A stretch of 64,000 nt of DNA from Micrasema longulum. Taxonomy: Eukaryota; Arthropoda; Insecta; Trichoptera; Brachycentridae. The notes beneath the pieces were generated by a model that saw nothing but the letters and a program-made list of their open reading frames with translations, did no database searches and was not told the DNA's origin. Location: NCBI GenBank assembly GCA_022494885.1, contig JAGVSM010003653.1:1-64000 (forward strand), in the 5' to 3' direction. Positions 53,974 through 63,884 of this stretch are shown here, in pieces. The position numbers were made by a program, and so were the translations under genes. The stretch's first letter is position 1. Each line of letters opens with the position of its first letter.

Positions 53974-54153
53974 AAAAAGAAATATTTGCGTTCTTATGAT
54001 TTACCCAAATATTTAATTTTGAGGGCCAATTTCAACGAGTTTTAAATAACTCACTATTAGAAAATGGAATCAAGTTGGGGTAGAGTGGGATTCGAACCAC
54101 GGACCTTTGTTCCGTGAGTCCAAGACACTAGCCACGGGACCACAACCCGATTG
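53974..54153 (-). mobile_element. tRNA-derived SINE S1, copy 3
   Basis: Reverse orientation: 'agaaatatttgcgttcttat', 'taaataactcactattagaa', 'tgggattcgaaccacggacc', 'ctagccacgggaccacaacc'. Very close to the 44.3-kb copy. Confidence 0.75.
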
Positions 54154-54394
54154 AAATTGACATAAATGAGTAAAATGTGGCCTTTTTTTATGTACAGATC
54201 TGTGGTATCATAAATTGATAATATTGGCTGATATGTACCTACTTACATTGCTAAAGTATTATTTATTACGTGCTCCGAATGAGACGGATAAATCATCATC
54301 TTTCCGCACCTAATGGTGCATAGGGCACTGCATTGGTACACCAATCTCAGCGTATCTTGATCATTTTTTGTTACATGAAGGTAAGATGATCAGT

Positions 54395-54540
54395 CTTACG
54401 CTTTAGGTATTAGTCCAGGGACTATGAAATATTCTAGTGTGAAAACACCCTTCTAAATGAATATTTCACATCAACCATGTCGGGAATCGAACCCGAGACC
54501 TCTTGCATGGAGGCTGACAAACTGGTTAATCTGATATACT
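54395..54540 (-). mobile_element. tRNA-derived SINE S3
   Basis: On the minus strand a B box GGTTCGATTCC within 'tctcgggttcgattcccgac' (54,503-54,484), followed by 'aaatattcatttagaagggt' and 'tcacactagaatatttcata'. Related fragments at 22,436 and 21,355. An A box is not clear. Confidence 0.5.
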
Positions 54541-54877
54541 AACATTAATAAATGCTTGTCAATATATTTCACTAGCATATTTAATAATGTATACTCAGGT
54601 ATAAGTTACTTTTTTTATTTCAAAAAGTTATTTGTAAATACACCAATTTGAATCATGTTTTTTTATATATTTTATACCATTATTATTTACTAGCCCTTGT
54701 TAGTCTTTGCTACATAGATTTGTTTTTTTGTATTAATTTTTTTATGCCGTATATGTAATAAATAAAATTTTAAAAAACAAATTAACGAAATTTACGTAAC
54801 AATGTAGATTGCTTGCCATCATTAGTGTATACTGTCAGAGAAGTAATAAAATAAAAATATTTTTCAATTCGAAGGAC
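54541..54877. other. no recognised feature
   Basis: AT-rich. Confidence 0.4.
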
Positions 54878-54997
54878 GAGCCCGTAGTGGAGTTCTGAAC
54901 GCAAAAGCGCGCGTAGGAAACGCATATCTAACGCGTATTTACGTACTAAATACACACTCACTTTGCGCGCAATTCCGTTCTGAATACCAGCCCTGGT
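54878..54997. mobile_element. foldback MITE J, isolated copy
   Basis: Left '...ggagttctgaacgcaaaagc', right 'gcgcaattccgttctgaata' then CCAGCCC. The end GGGCTGGTATTCNGAACG is shared with the cluster at 56.0-56.8 kb. About 120 bp. Confidence 0.65.
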
Positions 54998-55785
54998 GTT
55001 TTGCCATATTTTTTGTCTATATTTAGTTTTATTTTATTTTATTTTACAATAGACTTAAGGTTAAAATATTACTATCTCAGTGCCCCCCTTTTGCTTCCAA
55101 TGCCCCCTTTTGCTTCCGTCAGGGTTTTTATTATTTTATATGGGAGTTGCTTTATTTTTTACCTTTCTTATAATATATAAGGTTTATATTTCAAAAATAG
55201 ATTTTTCTGCAATTAAATTTATCTAAACTGTTGGGATCAGGAGGAATATACTAATGTGGGCCAATCAGGAACTTCTCAGCATTTGCTCATGTGGAGAGGA
55301 AACCACTTTAAACTCTTCAGGAGAGCCGGCCTGTTGGCAGTAGTCAACAGGCCTACCGTTCCCCAAGAGGAGTGTTCGGCATTTTTTTCCCTACTTTGGT
55401 TTATTTTACCAATTGCCTGCACTATATTGACCATGTATGATACTACCTCTTGTGTGAGTTCTTTAATACCTATCCGTCAGGGTTAGCATTGCCTCCTTGG
55501 TCCCTTTTAGCGCCCCCAGGGGGGCGGATGCGCCATCTTTGGGAACCTGTGCTCCACAGAATTCACATTTTATTGTATTATCTCTAATATATTTGATTTA
55601 CTCGGATTCACATTCCTCAAACCATTCCTTATTATGAATTTAACCCCTTCACTCGCGCAATGACATAACTAGTTAATCCCGAAAAAAACCCTAAAGATGC
55701 AGTAATCGTGTAATAATAAACTGTACATAACTTCTAACTAACTAAATGAATCAATACACTTCCTGACGCGTTGGTTGTTAATACG
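54998..55785. other. no recognised gene
   Basis: Contains 'tgcccccttttgcttccgtc' near 55,099; otherwise unassigned. Confidence 0.35.
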
Positions 55786-56030
55786 AGTTGTCTATTTTTT
55801 TCCAAATGAAGAGAACAAGCGACGACAGCAAAAAAATTGGGAAAACGCGGCGATGGCCCACCGAAGAAGGAAAGAGAACCCGATCAGCCGGTAAGATGAT
55901 GGCGACTGTTTTTTGCGATGCGAAAGGCGTTGTTCTTATTGATTATGCACTTGCAAATGGGTTAAAAAATAACTTGAGATTACTACGCAGAATTATTGGA
56001 TCATGTCGACGCCGAATTGAAGAAAAAACG

Positions 56031-56150
56031 CCCAGCGCTGCCATTCCGAACGCTCTCGCGGCCGTAGAAAACACTTTAATTTACATTCTAAATGCGCGCT
56101 ATAAAAGCTTTTTCTACGGCCTCGAGAGCGTTTGGAATAGCAACCCTGGG
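56031..56150. mobile_element. foldback MITE J1 in mariner
   Basis: CCCAGCGCTGCCATTCCGAA at the left, '...tttggaatagcaaccctggg' at the right; arms include CTCTCGCGGCCGTAGAAAA. 120 bp. Confidence 0.75.
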
Positions 56151-56271
56151 CTGGTATTCTGAACGGAACTGCGCGCGAAGAGATCGCCCTGTTAGCGTGT
56201 ATTTAGTACGTAAATACGCGTTAAAAATGCGTTTTCTACGTGTGCTTTTATGTTCAGAATACCGCCCGAGG
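56148..56271. mobile_element. foldback MITE J2
   Basis: GGGCTGGTATTCTGAACGGA at the left and 'tgttcagaataccgcccgag' at the right. Shares the GGG boundary with J1. The interior 'tagtacgtaaatacgcgtta' resembles the 54.9-kb copy. Confidence 0.7.
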
Positions 56272-56392
56272 GCTGGTATTCCAAACGCTCCCGCGGCCGT
56301 AGAAAAATGATTTATCACGCATATTTGCCTACAGAATACACGAGATAAAGTGTTTTCTACGGCCGCGAGAGCGGTTCAGAATATAACCCCAG
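56269..56392. mobile_element. foldback MITE J3
   Basis: GGGCTGGTATTCCAAACGCT at the left, 'gagcggttcagaatataacc' then CCAGC at the right, with CGCGGCCGTAGAAAA arms. Directly abuts J2. Confidence 0.7.
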
Positions 56393-56765
56393 CGGTGCTA
56401 TTCTGAACCGCTCTTGTTTCTTCCATCATCTGTTCGTTTAGATTTTGCTTCATATCTGGCCACATCGATAATTAAACGTCAAATAAATATAAACACATGA
56501 AATAAAACATGATGATTTTCATTTAGAACATTATTGCGACTTTAAGCATTACGAAAAATACTTGATTAGGTTGAATTGACCAAACCGTATTAGTTTTTTT
56601 CGGTTTTTCGTACAGTTTGTACGCCTTTTGACGTTTAATCATCAGTGTGGCCATTTTATCAAAAAAACACTTTTATACGATGATATATGTAGCAAAGCGT
56701 CGTTTCAAAAAAAAAAAATCCCCAAATTAATCACTCTCTAGGGGGTAGAGAAGATTCAGAATACC
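56393..56765. mobile_element. MITE family F, copy 2, with J-type ends
   Basis: Left 'cggtgctattctgaaccgct', right 'gaagattcagaataccc'. Interior contains inverted F core: 'ttaaacgtcaaataaatata', 'attaggttgaattgaccaaa', 'tttgacgtttaatcatcagt', 'aaattaatcactctctaggg'. The J-like ends suggest F is a longer member of the same transposon family. Confidence 0.7.
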
Positions 56766-57237
56766 CGTCCTGGTTTGGCTCGCAAAAAATGTATCTTCCA
56801 TCATGATAACGCACCCGCTCACAGATCGGCCGTCGTGCAGGCAAAATTGAACCAATTAGGCGACGAACGGTTCGACCACCCACCGCATTCACCAGATCTA
56901 GCCCCCTGCGACTTCTTTCTGTCCCCAAACCTAAAAGAATGGCTCAGAGGACACCGTTTTGCAACAAACGGTGAAGTGACGACCGAAACTTCACACTGTT
57001 TTGAAGAGCTTAAGCAAAATTACTTTTCGGAAGAGACGAATAAGTTGGAAAGTTTTCCTGAAAAGTGTATTGCCCTAAAAGGGGACTGTATAGAAAAATA
57101 AATGATAAAAACAACAAAAAACGTGCGGTGTCTTACTCGACCATTGTAGACTCGTGTTACACCATAGCCACACAAGAGTTGATATTGTATTTAGAAGTTA
57201 TAGGTATTTAAGTTTAGTATTAGCTATTTTTTCGCTA

Positions 57238-57960
57238 CAAAATGAATGACCAGAATCTGATACGAACATCGAATGTTAAGGATCTGGGCGTTAGATTTGT
57301 GAGCATCCTGACATTTCATGAACACATAGAGTCAATCAGTGGTAATGCATTGAAGATGTTAGGATTTGTTCTGCGTGCTGTCAGGGTTTTTGAGAATACC
57401 CGCGTACTGAGAACTCTTTACAACTCCTTAGTGCGAAGTAGACTCGAAAGTGGCTCGATGATTTAGGGGCCACAAACTGAAGTACTCTCTTATGATAGAG
57501 AAAATCCAAAATAAGTTTTTGAGATATTTCTACATGAGAGAGTGCGAGTATTATCCTTGGCTCTACCCGACCGAGTTTCTCCGGGGTATGCTTGGCTACA
57601 ACAGTTCAGAGACTAGAAGGAATGTGTATTTAACTACACATTTATGATCGATAATTCTGAGATAATGATGAGCATTGGTTTGTATGTTCCTGATAATTAC
57701 CTAAGACAGCGTCAGCATAGATTTCATATTCCGATATACAGGACCAACCTGCCGATATTTATGCCTGTTGGAAGGGCTACCGCTATGCTGAACAACATCT
57801 CTCTGGATGTTGATCTGTTCCATGTATCCGAAGGGGTTTTCCGGAGCAGGATTCTCTTACTATTTTGACAAGAGTCTCGTTATGTATTTTTTGTCTTTTT
57901 ATAATATGTAAGTATTAAATTTTAGTTTGTAATGTATGTACTATTTAAAATAAGTTAATT
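57238..57960 (+). pseudogene. Jockey-like reverse transcriptase C-terminal region
   Basis: Reads TSNVKDLGVRFVSILTFHEH, then ALKMLGFVLRAV and LRTLYNSLVRSRLESGSMI, the 'DLGV..D..L.F..HI' and 'LY..LVRS.LEY.S.IW' signatures. It is frame-broken at about 57,466, continuing in another frame to 57,640, then SIGLYVPDNYLRQRQHRFHI and FHVSEGVFRSRILLLF, the C-terminus. Three frameshifts or stops. The 3' end is an AATTGAATCGAATTG-type low-complexity tail near 57,955-57,975. No catalytic YADD motif in this 5'-truncated piece. Related to but distinct from the 25-kb and 62-kb family. Confidence 0.75.
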
Positions 57961-58170
57961 GAATCGAATTGAAATAGACTTAATTTTGGCGAGTCGATTT
58001 TTTCGACACGAAATGTGTATATCACCATACTATTGTGTTTTTCCTGTTTATGTACGTTCCCAATGGAGGAGTAAACAAATATGGTGCATTTCAAAATATT
58101 AAAAAAATAAGTTGTCTAAGGGAAGATACCATTGCAGGAGACTGCTGTGAGACCTCAGAGTGTTAATACG
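57961..58170. other. no recognised feature
   Basis: Nothing identifiable. Confidence 0.4.
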
Positions 58171-58171
58171 C

Positions 58172-58380
58172 CACCGGCTCATAGAGTCGCCCATACGGAC
58201 AAAAACAATTATATTATTATTAATCACGGGGTTAGCTACAATTTACAGCGATACGACAGGCCGTAGGTACTCGGGTCGAGAATTGTAAGCGCGAACCGAA
58301 ACCGCCCGTTACTCGTTTGTTGTTAAACTAAAAACCGAACCGAGAATTTGGAACGCTATTGTTCTATGCAATTGAAGGAA
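58172..58380 (+). repeat. repeat family L, copy at 58.2 kb
   Basis: Inverted partner of 33,190-33,410: 'ggggttagctacaatttaca', 'taggtactcgggtcgagaat', 'ttaaactaaaaaccgaaccg', 'ttctatgcaattga'. Diverged. Class unknown. Confidence 0.5.
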
Positions 58381-58504
58381 TTATTACTCTGGGTGTAAGG
58401 CTCGCGTAAATTTATTTATTTTGAAACATGGTGCAAAACTCCGTGCTTTGTGGTAATTACACGTGGCGTTGTCCAGGTGGTGATATAAAATTTGTATTTT
58501 TTTT

Positions 58505-58920
58505 AAATATCTAAATTTATTGCAACAGAGAGGGAAAACATTTTTGTGAACGGAATATGGAAGTCTAGGCATTTACAGGGCTTTTGACATGTCATTGGCT
58601 GGTTTAAATGGCCACTTCTGACTGGTATTTAGAATAAATAATATATATTTTTTTAAATTAATGCGTTGCCTAGTAGGTGGAATAATTGAGCCAGAAGAAT
58701 CTTACCACACGTCTGCAAAGGTTTCGGCTCTTTTATTTCGGATAGATAGATAGAAGGTTTCCGAAAATGTGGATGATTAAACGTAAACATAATGGTGAAT
58801 GTTACACAGCGTACAAGGTGGCCACTTAAACCAGCCAATGACCGGTCATAAGCCCTGTAAATTTCAAGACTTCCATACTACCGTTTTTAAATGTTTCCCT
58901 CTCTGTTGCAATAAATTTCG
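58505..58920 (+). mobile_element. MITE family C, two facing halves
   Basis: 58,510-58,625 is the C core reversed ('atatggaagtctaggcattt', 'attggctggtttaaatggcc'); 58,660-58,920 is the core forward ('atgcgttgcctagtaggtgg', 'aaggtggccacttaaaccag'). Two C pieces meet head to head. Confidence 0.6.
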
Positions 58921-59075
58921 ATCTTAAATTTAATTCATTCATATTTTGAATGTTTGTAGCGCTTACTTCGTGCATCATAGTAATTTATTCAAAAAAATTA
59001 AATGCTTTGTTTTATGAACCACTTTATTTGTTTACACAACCTACTAACTTCGGCCACAACACGTTGCCCTCTTAA
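58921..59075. other. no recognised feature
   Basis: Short gap. Confidence 0.4.
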
Positions 59076-59675
59076 GGGCCCCGATTACAATGGAATGTTA
59101 ACGTTTATCTTCAATTTTATCTACAAAGTAAAATTATTTTTTCTGTATGAAAACTAAACAAACAATAAACAAACTACCAGACGAAACTTAACAAAAGACT
59201 TAAAAGGTGTAAAAAATATAATTATCAACAACAGAGTATAAATAAAAATATATATATTATTTTTGTAAAATCACTGTAATAATCCGTAAGAGTTTATAAA
59301 TTTCAAATAAAAAAAAGCAGAACATGCATATAATTTTTTTTTCTAAACATGTTCAATTATAGGTTACCGACGAAGATACTTTAAATGTTCATGCAAATAT
59401 ACACATTTTTAAACACACATATCGGTTTTTCTTTATAGGCAGTCGAAGACAACTCTGTTAACTTCAATTTTATCTACAAAGTAAAATTATGTTTTCAGTA
59501 TGAAAAATAAAATATTTTTACTTTTTTTTTTCTAAACATGTTCAATTACCGGTTACCGACGAAGACACTTTAAATTTCCAAACAAGTATTCACACTTTTG
59601 TACATAAATATCGATATTAGTTTTACCGTCTCAGTATATAATACCGTTGAAGATAGACGTTCATAATTTAATGTA
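59076..59675. mobile_element. MITE family B, compound of repeated units
   Basis: Starts GGGCCCCGATTACAATGGAA; 'ttcaattttatctacaaagt' occurs at about 59,111 and 59,463, and 'accgacgaagatactttaaa' / 'accgacgaagacactttaaa' at about 59,364 and 59,557. So two B elements, or one element with an internal duplication of about 190-350 bp. Confidence 0.6.
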
Positions 59676-59693
59676 AATTTCACACATTCACTA

Positions 59694-59928
59694 AAGCTAG
59701 GGTTTCCTAGGACAGCGGTGGCCGTATCTTAACGGCCGCAGTGAACGGTGATGCGGTTGACAGCCGTCGTAACGGTGACTAGAAAGTGGTTTCTTAGGAA
59801 AATCGTATTGATAACCCCGTTAAAAAATAAAACCACTGTCTAGTCACCGTTACGACGGCTGTCCACCGCATCACCGTTCACTACGGCCGTTAAAATACGG
59901 GCACCGCTGTCCTAGGAAACCCTAGCTT
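59694..59928. mobile_element. foldback MITE G, copy 2
   Basis: AAGCTAGGGTTTCCTAGGAC ... GTCCTAGGAAACCCTAGCTT, arms about 95 bp with GTCGTAACGGTGACTAG paired to CTAGTCACCGTTACGAC. 235 bp. The right arm is fuller than in copy 1. Confidence 0.85.
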
Positions 59929-60356
59929 AAGCATTCATAAAATGTTTATACACTTGCTAAGCTTAGTAGTGCTAGCGGCGTACATTAAAAAAATGTTTGC
60001 TCATTTGTTTATTTTATTCGAATTTGCCGCCTTTTTCACTACATTCATGCAAACAAGTAGCTGCTGAATGCAACAGTTTTAACCTTGGGTCGCGTATGTT
60101 TATCGCCGTCGCTTCTTGACGTCACTGTGCACCAGTGGCGAGCCGTGATTTATTTTATTGGTCATCTACAAAAAATGTTCATTAATTTGTAGCTACATAT
60201 AATTATAAATGACTGTTTTTTCTGTGGTTCCTTGAAAATCACCTCAAACAACAATTATTATTAACCACGCGATATACGTTGCTTTATTCTAAACTATTTT
60301 AATGCAATAATCGTACAAAAGTTAATTTAAAATTACCACAATGGCATTCAGTAGAT
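59929..60356. other. no recognised feature
   Basis: Nothing identifiable. Confidence 0.4.
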
Positions 60357-60484
60357 AATAGGTTGATGAAAAAGTAATTTCGTATTTTTAGCTTTATTTC
60401 AATACTTTATAAAAATCATCCGATTTAAGTCAAATATGCGCCGTTCTGTTCGATAACTTGTTGCCAACGAGAATCCAACTTCAT

Positions 60485-61270
60485 AATTTATTTATTTATT
60501 TATTTAAACGCCATTTAGGCTTTTACATGTTTTACATACATATATACAAATAAAGACAGACATGCATTTTACAAAGAAGTAGCAAAAATATGTAAATGAT
60601 TTTTAGAAGCAAAAGAAAAATATCAAAAATATCATCTTTACATATTAGTATAAAAGTGGAAAGAACAGAAGTGAATGTTTAAATATGAAGACAGAAATGT
60701 ATTTTACACAAAGAAAAGAGCAAACCTAAAAATGAATTAAGAAGAGAAAGAAAAAAAAAATAAATAAAAAAAATCATTACATATTATGTGTATGTGTATG
60801 CGCATGGGTGTATGTACGTGTGTGTGTATGTACATGTGTATATATGTTTGTATTTATATATATGTGTGTATATATATGTATGTCTGTATGTATATGAATC
60901 AAAATGTGTATCCGAATAAGTTTATATTTTGTTTGTCTGTGCTCTATATTAATTTGTTAACTATTATAATATATAAAAATGTAATTGCCTAGCTTGGGAC
61001 GGGGTATGTACCCTTGTTAGCTGGGCAAAGTGAATATGGAATTGTATTTTGATAAAGAGTGTGAATAAATAAATAAATAAATTAGTAGAAAATATATGAG
61101 GATACATAATAATTCACACATGTATTGCAGTGGAGAACAGGAGTACATTTTTGCGTATAAGTTGTATTAAAATAATCTTAAAATTAGAAGAAGTTAGAAA
61201 AATACTTATTTAGAATACATACATAAGTCAATAAACGGTAAACAATTGAAATCAACATAGTATTATTTAG
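60485..61270. mobile_element. retroelement 3' ends inserted in mariner
   Basis: Left edge TTTATTTATTTATTTAAACG followed by 'ccatttaggcttttacatgt' looks like a minus-strand non-LTR 3' end; 60,980-61,082 ('agcttgggacggggtatgta' ... 'gtgaataaataaataaataa') looks like a plus-strand one. The remainder to 61,270 is unassigned. Coding parts are absent. Confidence 0.5.
60785..60905. repeat. TG/TA-rich microsatellite
   Basis: Imperfect (TGTA)n/(TG)n run. The open frame across it is low complexity, not a gene. Confidence 0.8.
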
Positions 61271-61862
61271 GTAATGCCCCTCTTTTGGCAAATAATAATT
61301 GGACTCGTACAACTAATTTTCACAGGCCTTTATTGAGGCCAAATTTGTACCCCAAAGCGCGTTGGCCATAGACAGGAACAGGTGGTAATCACTCGGTGCC
61401 AGGTCCGGACTATAGGCTGGATGCATGAGAACTTCCCACCCGAACTCTCGGAGCTTCTGGCGCGTTATCAAAGATGTGTGCGGTCTGGCGTTGTCCTGAT
61501 GAAACACGATTCCTCTCCTATTCACCAATGCTGGCCGCTTCTGTTCGATTGCCAGCTTCAAACGGTCGAGTTGTTCACGGTGGAGGGTAGAATTGAGCGT
61601 TTAGCTATAGGGGAGCAGCTCATAGTATTCCCTTACAATCCCACCAAACACACAGCAACACCTTCCTGGCCGTCAGTCCGTCCTGGGTTGGCCACGGCCT
61701 GGGCCGCTTCGTTAACTTTCGACCACGACCTCTGTCGCTTGACATTGTCGTTAGTGACCCGTTTTTCATCACCAGTCTCCACCCACTTCCGAAATTTGGT
61801 CGGTTTTGTTGTCGAATACGAAATTACCTTTTCCTCAACCTGATATTTGCACTATGATTGAA

Positions 61863-62007
61863 ATGTTAACACTGAGCACTGGCCGATTCCTTTTAAAATG
61901 AATAATGCCAAAAACGTCACATGTCATATATGATACATAATGTCGACGGAAAAGAAAAATACTCCTTCAGAAATAATGTTCCAAATAGAGAATCTTCAAA
62001 TAATATT
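61863..62007. other. no recognised feature
   Basis: Probably mariner flank. Confidence 0.4.
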
Positions 62008-62420
62008 TTTTTTATTTATTTATAAATCTTATAACGCAAAGTATTTTACAAGTATAATACGTTGAATTACATTCCCAGGAGTTACAACAACTCAATTCGG
62101 GACATAAATAATATAAGCATTTAGAAAATAACACATATTGAGAACAACAAAGAAAAAAAGCAAGTTTAGCACCTTTATAACTAAATATACAACAACAATA
62201 TATACGCCTAAAACATTTTCTTACACAAGCAGAATAAATATATATAAAAAAACGCTTTTAAGAATAAAAAAAGGAGTAAATCTACTAAGGGAGATAAGGT
62301 CATTAACATCACATGCCGTGCAGGTGATGCTGCCATAGTGATGATGAGAACATATCCATCTCAGTTAGTAAACATCTGGATGCCTAAGAAATGTCGTATA
62401 GTACAATGAACACATGAACT
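62008..62420 (-). mobile_element. retroelement E, copy 4
   Basis: T-rich tail, 'acattcccaggagttacaac', 'gcaagtttagcacctttata', 'gatgatgagaacatatccat', aligned with 35,238-35,655. The open frame inside on the + strand is also present, frame-shifted, in copy 2 and is not conserved. Confidence 0.6.
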
Positions 62421-62785
62421 GACTGGGTTGAAGATGTAAAATAAATTGTAGTTTTTAGTATGGAGAAATAAGCTGAGGTAATCGACTAGTTGAGAACGGG
62501 CTGGGCGCTGGGCGCACTTCATAGATTTTTTTTGTGGAACATATAAACGGTGGTGGTGATTTGTAATAAATAACAATTATTTTATTTATTTTCCCATAAA
62601 CGTAGTTACTATAATACATTATTATTAAAAGTCAAATATAATAGTAAGCTGTGCACAATAGCTTATTTGAACGATTCGCCTCTGCTGTGCACGCTGTTTC
62701 TTACATTTAACCACGCGCTAGTATGTAATTCGATTTGCATTGTGTGGGTCCGGTAATGCCTTCAACTAGCAGTGATACTGGTCAA
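62421..62785. other. no recognised feature
   Basis: Nothing identifiable. Confidence 0.4.
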
Positions 62786-62787
62786 TT

Positions 62788-63310
62788 GCAAGAACGAAGA
62801 ACATCGACCGATCTTACGACTTTATATAAAATAATAAAACCAATGTTTGATACCCCTGATCTACTGAAATTGATTTCATTCTATGTACCACCTAAGTTAA
62901 GCAGAACATCTACAATATTTTATTGTCAAAATTCTCGAACGGTAGCTCAATATAACTCACCTACGTTTAGATTACAGAATATTGGGAATGAATATGCATC
63001 ATATTTTGATATATTTAGTTTATCTCTGCCTAACTTAAAAAATAAAGTGACCAACATATTTTTACCAAAAAGAGCAAATCAACTTCAGGAGTTTGGGTTG
63101 GAATAGTTATAATTTGATTGATTAATGTATTTTGTTATTGTATAATTCCTTTTAAATATATATGTATTTCAAGTAATTTCTAATGTGTATGGTACGAGTA
63201 TACTAATATTTCATACTCGATTTTTTATATTTTTATTTTTAAGCACTCTTTATACCACATATGTAAATGGCAGAAATTCCGTATATAAATAAATTAGTTA
63301 ATAAATAAAT
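62788..63310 (+). pseudogene. Jockey/CR1-like reverse transcriptase C-terminus
   Basis: Reads ERRTSTDLTTLYKIIKPMFD, then TPDLLKLISFYVPPKLSRTS, then SRTVAQYNSPTFRLQNIGNE and SLPNLKNKVTNIFLPKRA, stopping at about 63,106. Nearly identical in protein to the fragment at 25,270-25,560, with the same 3' UTR ('taccacatatgtaaatggca') and a (TAAA)n tail at 63,280-63,310. The segment covers only the last 100 residues beyond the RT core; the upstream Met at 62,735 lies in flanking sequence. 5'-truncated copy, not active. Confidence 0.75.
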
Positions 63311-63383
63311 ACTTGGCATCGATGTATGATTCATACCGTTCTCACCAACGCAACAGTGGGACATCTTGAAAACTCCACTTCTG

Positions 63384-63475
63384 GGCCCTGGTTACATAAG
63401 GAAGTTAACATAGCTAGCTTCAGTTTCTTATAATGTAAAATCAAAATTTCCGTATGAAAATGTCTTTATTTTAGG
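63384..63475 (+). mobile_element. MITE family B end fragment
   Basis: 'gggccctggttacataagga', 'agttaacatagctagcttca', 'aatgtaaaatcaaaatttcc' match one B arm. Confidence 0.5.
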
Positions 63476-63549
63476 AGAAAGATAAAAATTGTGGTTTTAG
63501 TGGGTAACTCACAAATGCTGATTTTGAAGTTACCTAATTATTAAGTAAT

Positions 63550-63760
63550 TACCCCGCAATATATATATATCAATATTCCGACTCGTAGGTTGAGAAACAA
63601 AGAATTACTGTTCATCGATCTGCATAGAACAAACTATGGCCTTAATTCGCCAATGACTCATCTTTGTCGTATTGTTAACTCAAGAAAAGATCTGGACTTT
63701 TTTGGTTTAAGTTTACAACTTTACTATTTAAACGAGCACTAAATAAATAGTCCAGATCTT
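63550..63760 (+). pseudogene. Jockey-like reverse transcriptase C-terminus
   Basis: Reads INIPTRRLRNKELLFIDLHR, then TNYGLNSPMTHLCRIVNSRK and DLDFFGLSLQLYYLNEH before a stop at 63,740. It is the plus-strand sister of 22,940-23,128, which it matches residue for residue at most positions (R.LRN, TNYGL..P, CRIVNSR.DLD.FG.SL). Extreme C-terminal remnant only. Downstream 'agtccagatcttgtct' corresponds to 'agacaagatctggtct' in the other copy. Confidence 0.7.
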
Positions 63761-63880
63761 GTCTTGGTGTCCGTTATGTTTGTCAACGCTTCTTCTCTTT
63801 TTTAAATGTTTTTAGCTATTCTTTTATCGTAATATTTAAATCCTATAAATTGTATACATGGACAATGTCCGTTTAAAAAT
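63761..63880. other. no recognised feature
   Basis: Short gap. Confidence 0.4.
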
Positions 63881-63884
63881 AAAT

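Larger units (their letters stand above)
53872..55553. mobile_element. possible hAT-like element with nested repeats
   Basis: Left CAGGTTCGCAAACTTGTTTG, right '...catctttgggaacctg' (complement CAGGTTCCCAAAGATG). CAG-GGTTCCCAAAC ends are common in hAT elements. The poorly matching TIR and the absence of transposase motifs leave this uncertain. It holds SINE S1, SINE S3 and foldback J. Confidence 0.3.
55790..57101 (+). pseudogene. mariner (DD34D) transposase split by MITE cluster
   Basis: First part 55,790-56,030: KRTRSAGKMMATVFCDAKGV, then VLIDYALANG, the block around the first catalytic Asp (FCDAKG; family form FWDA/KG). It breaks off after RRRIEEK in 'aaaaaacg'. The reading resumes at 56,766: LARKKCIFHHDNAPAHRSAV (second Asp) and HPPHSPDLAPCDFFLSPNLK (third Asp), finishing CIALKGDCIEK at 57,101. 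Asp-to-Asp spacing in the second part fits DD34D. The two parts join naturally if the 0.74-kb insert is removed. The N-terminal HTH region upstream of 55,790 is missing. The predicted Met at 56,775 region is not a start. The 3' flank (57,102-57,160) is probably mariner UTR; no TIR found. Confidence 0.8.
60357..61862 (-). pseudogene. mariner transposase, minus strand, split by retroelement sequence
   Basis: Minus strand, 5' to 3': from about 61,800, GDEKRVTNDNVKRQRSWSKV, then LLCVWWDCKGILYYELLP (first Asp in WWDCKG), DRLKLAIEQKRPALVNRRGI, VFHQDNARPHTSL (second Asp), EVLMHPAYSPDLAPSDYHLF (third), to ACEN at 61,320. A scrap like FAKRG follows near 61,275. The C-terminal LDSRWQQVIEQNGAYLT reappears at 60,485-60,430, so about 0.8 kb of unrelated repeats sits within the gene. 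A terminal-like 'taggttgatgaaaaagtaat' lies at 60,358. Frameshifts and stops are present; the DD34D acids survive. Different mariner subfamily from 55.8-57.1 kb (HQDNARPH versus HHDNAPAH). Confidence 0.8.

Noticed and set aside
60786..60992. 68-codon open frame rich in Cys/Met/Tyr/Val
   Set aside because: It is a translation of a TG/TA microsatellite.
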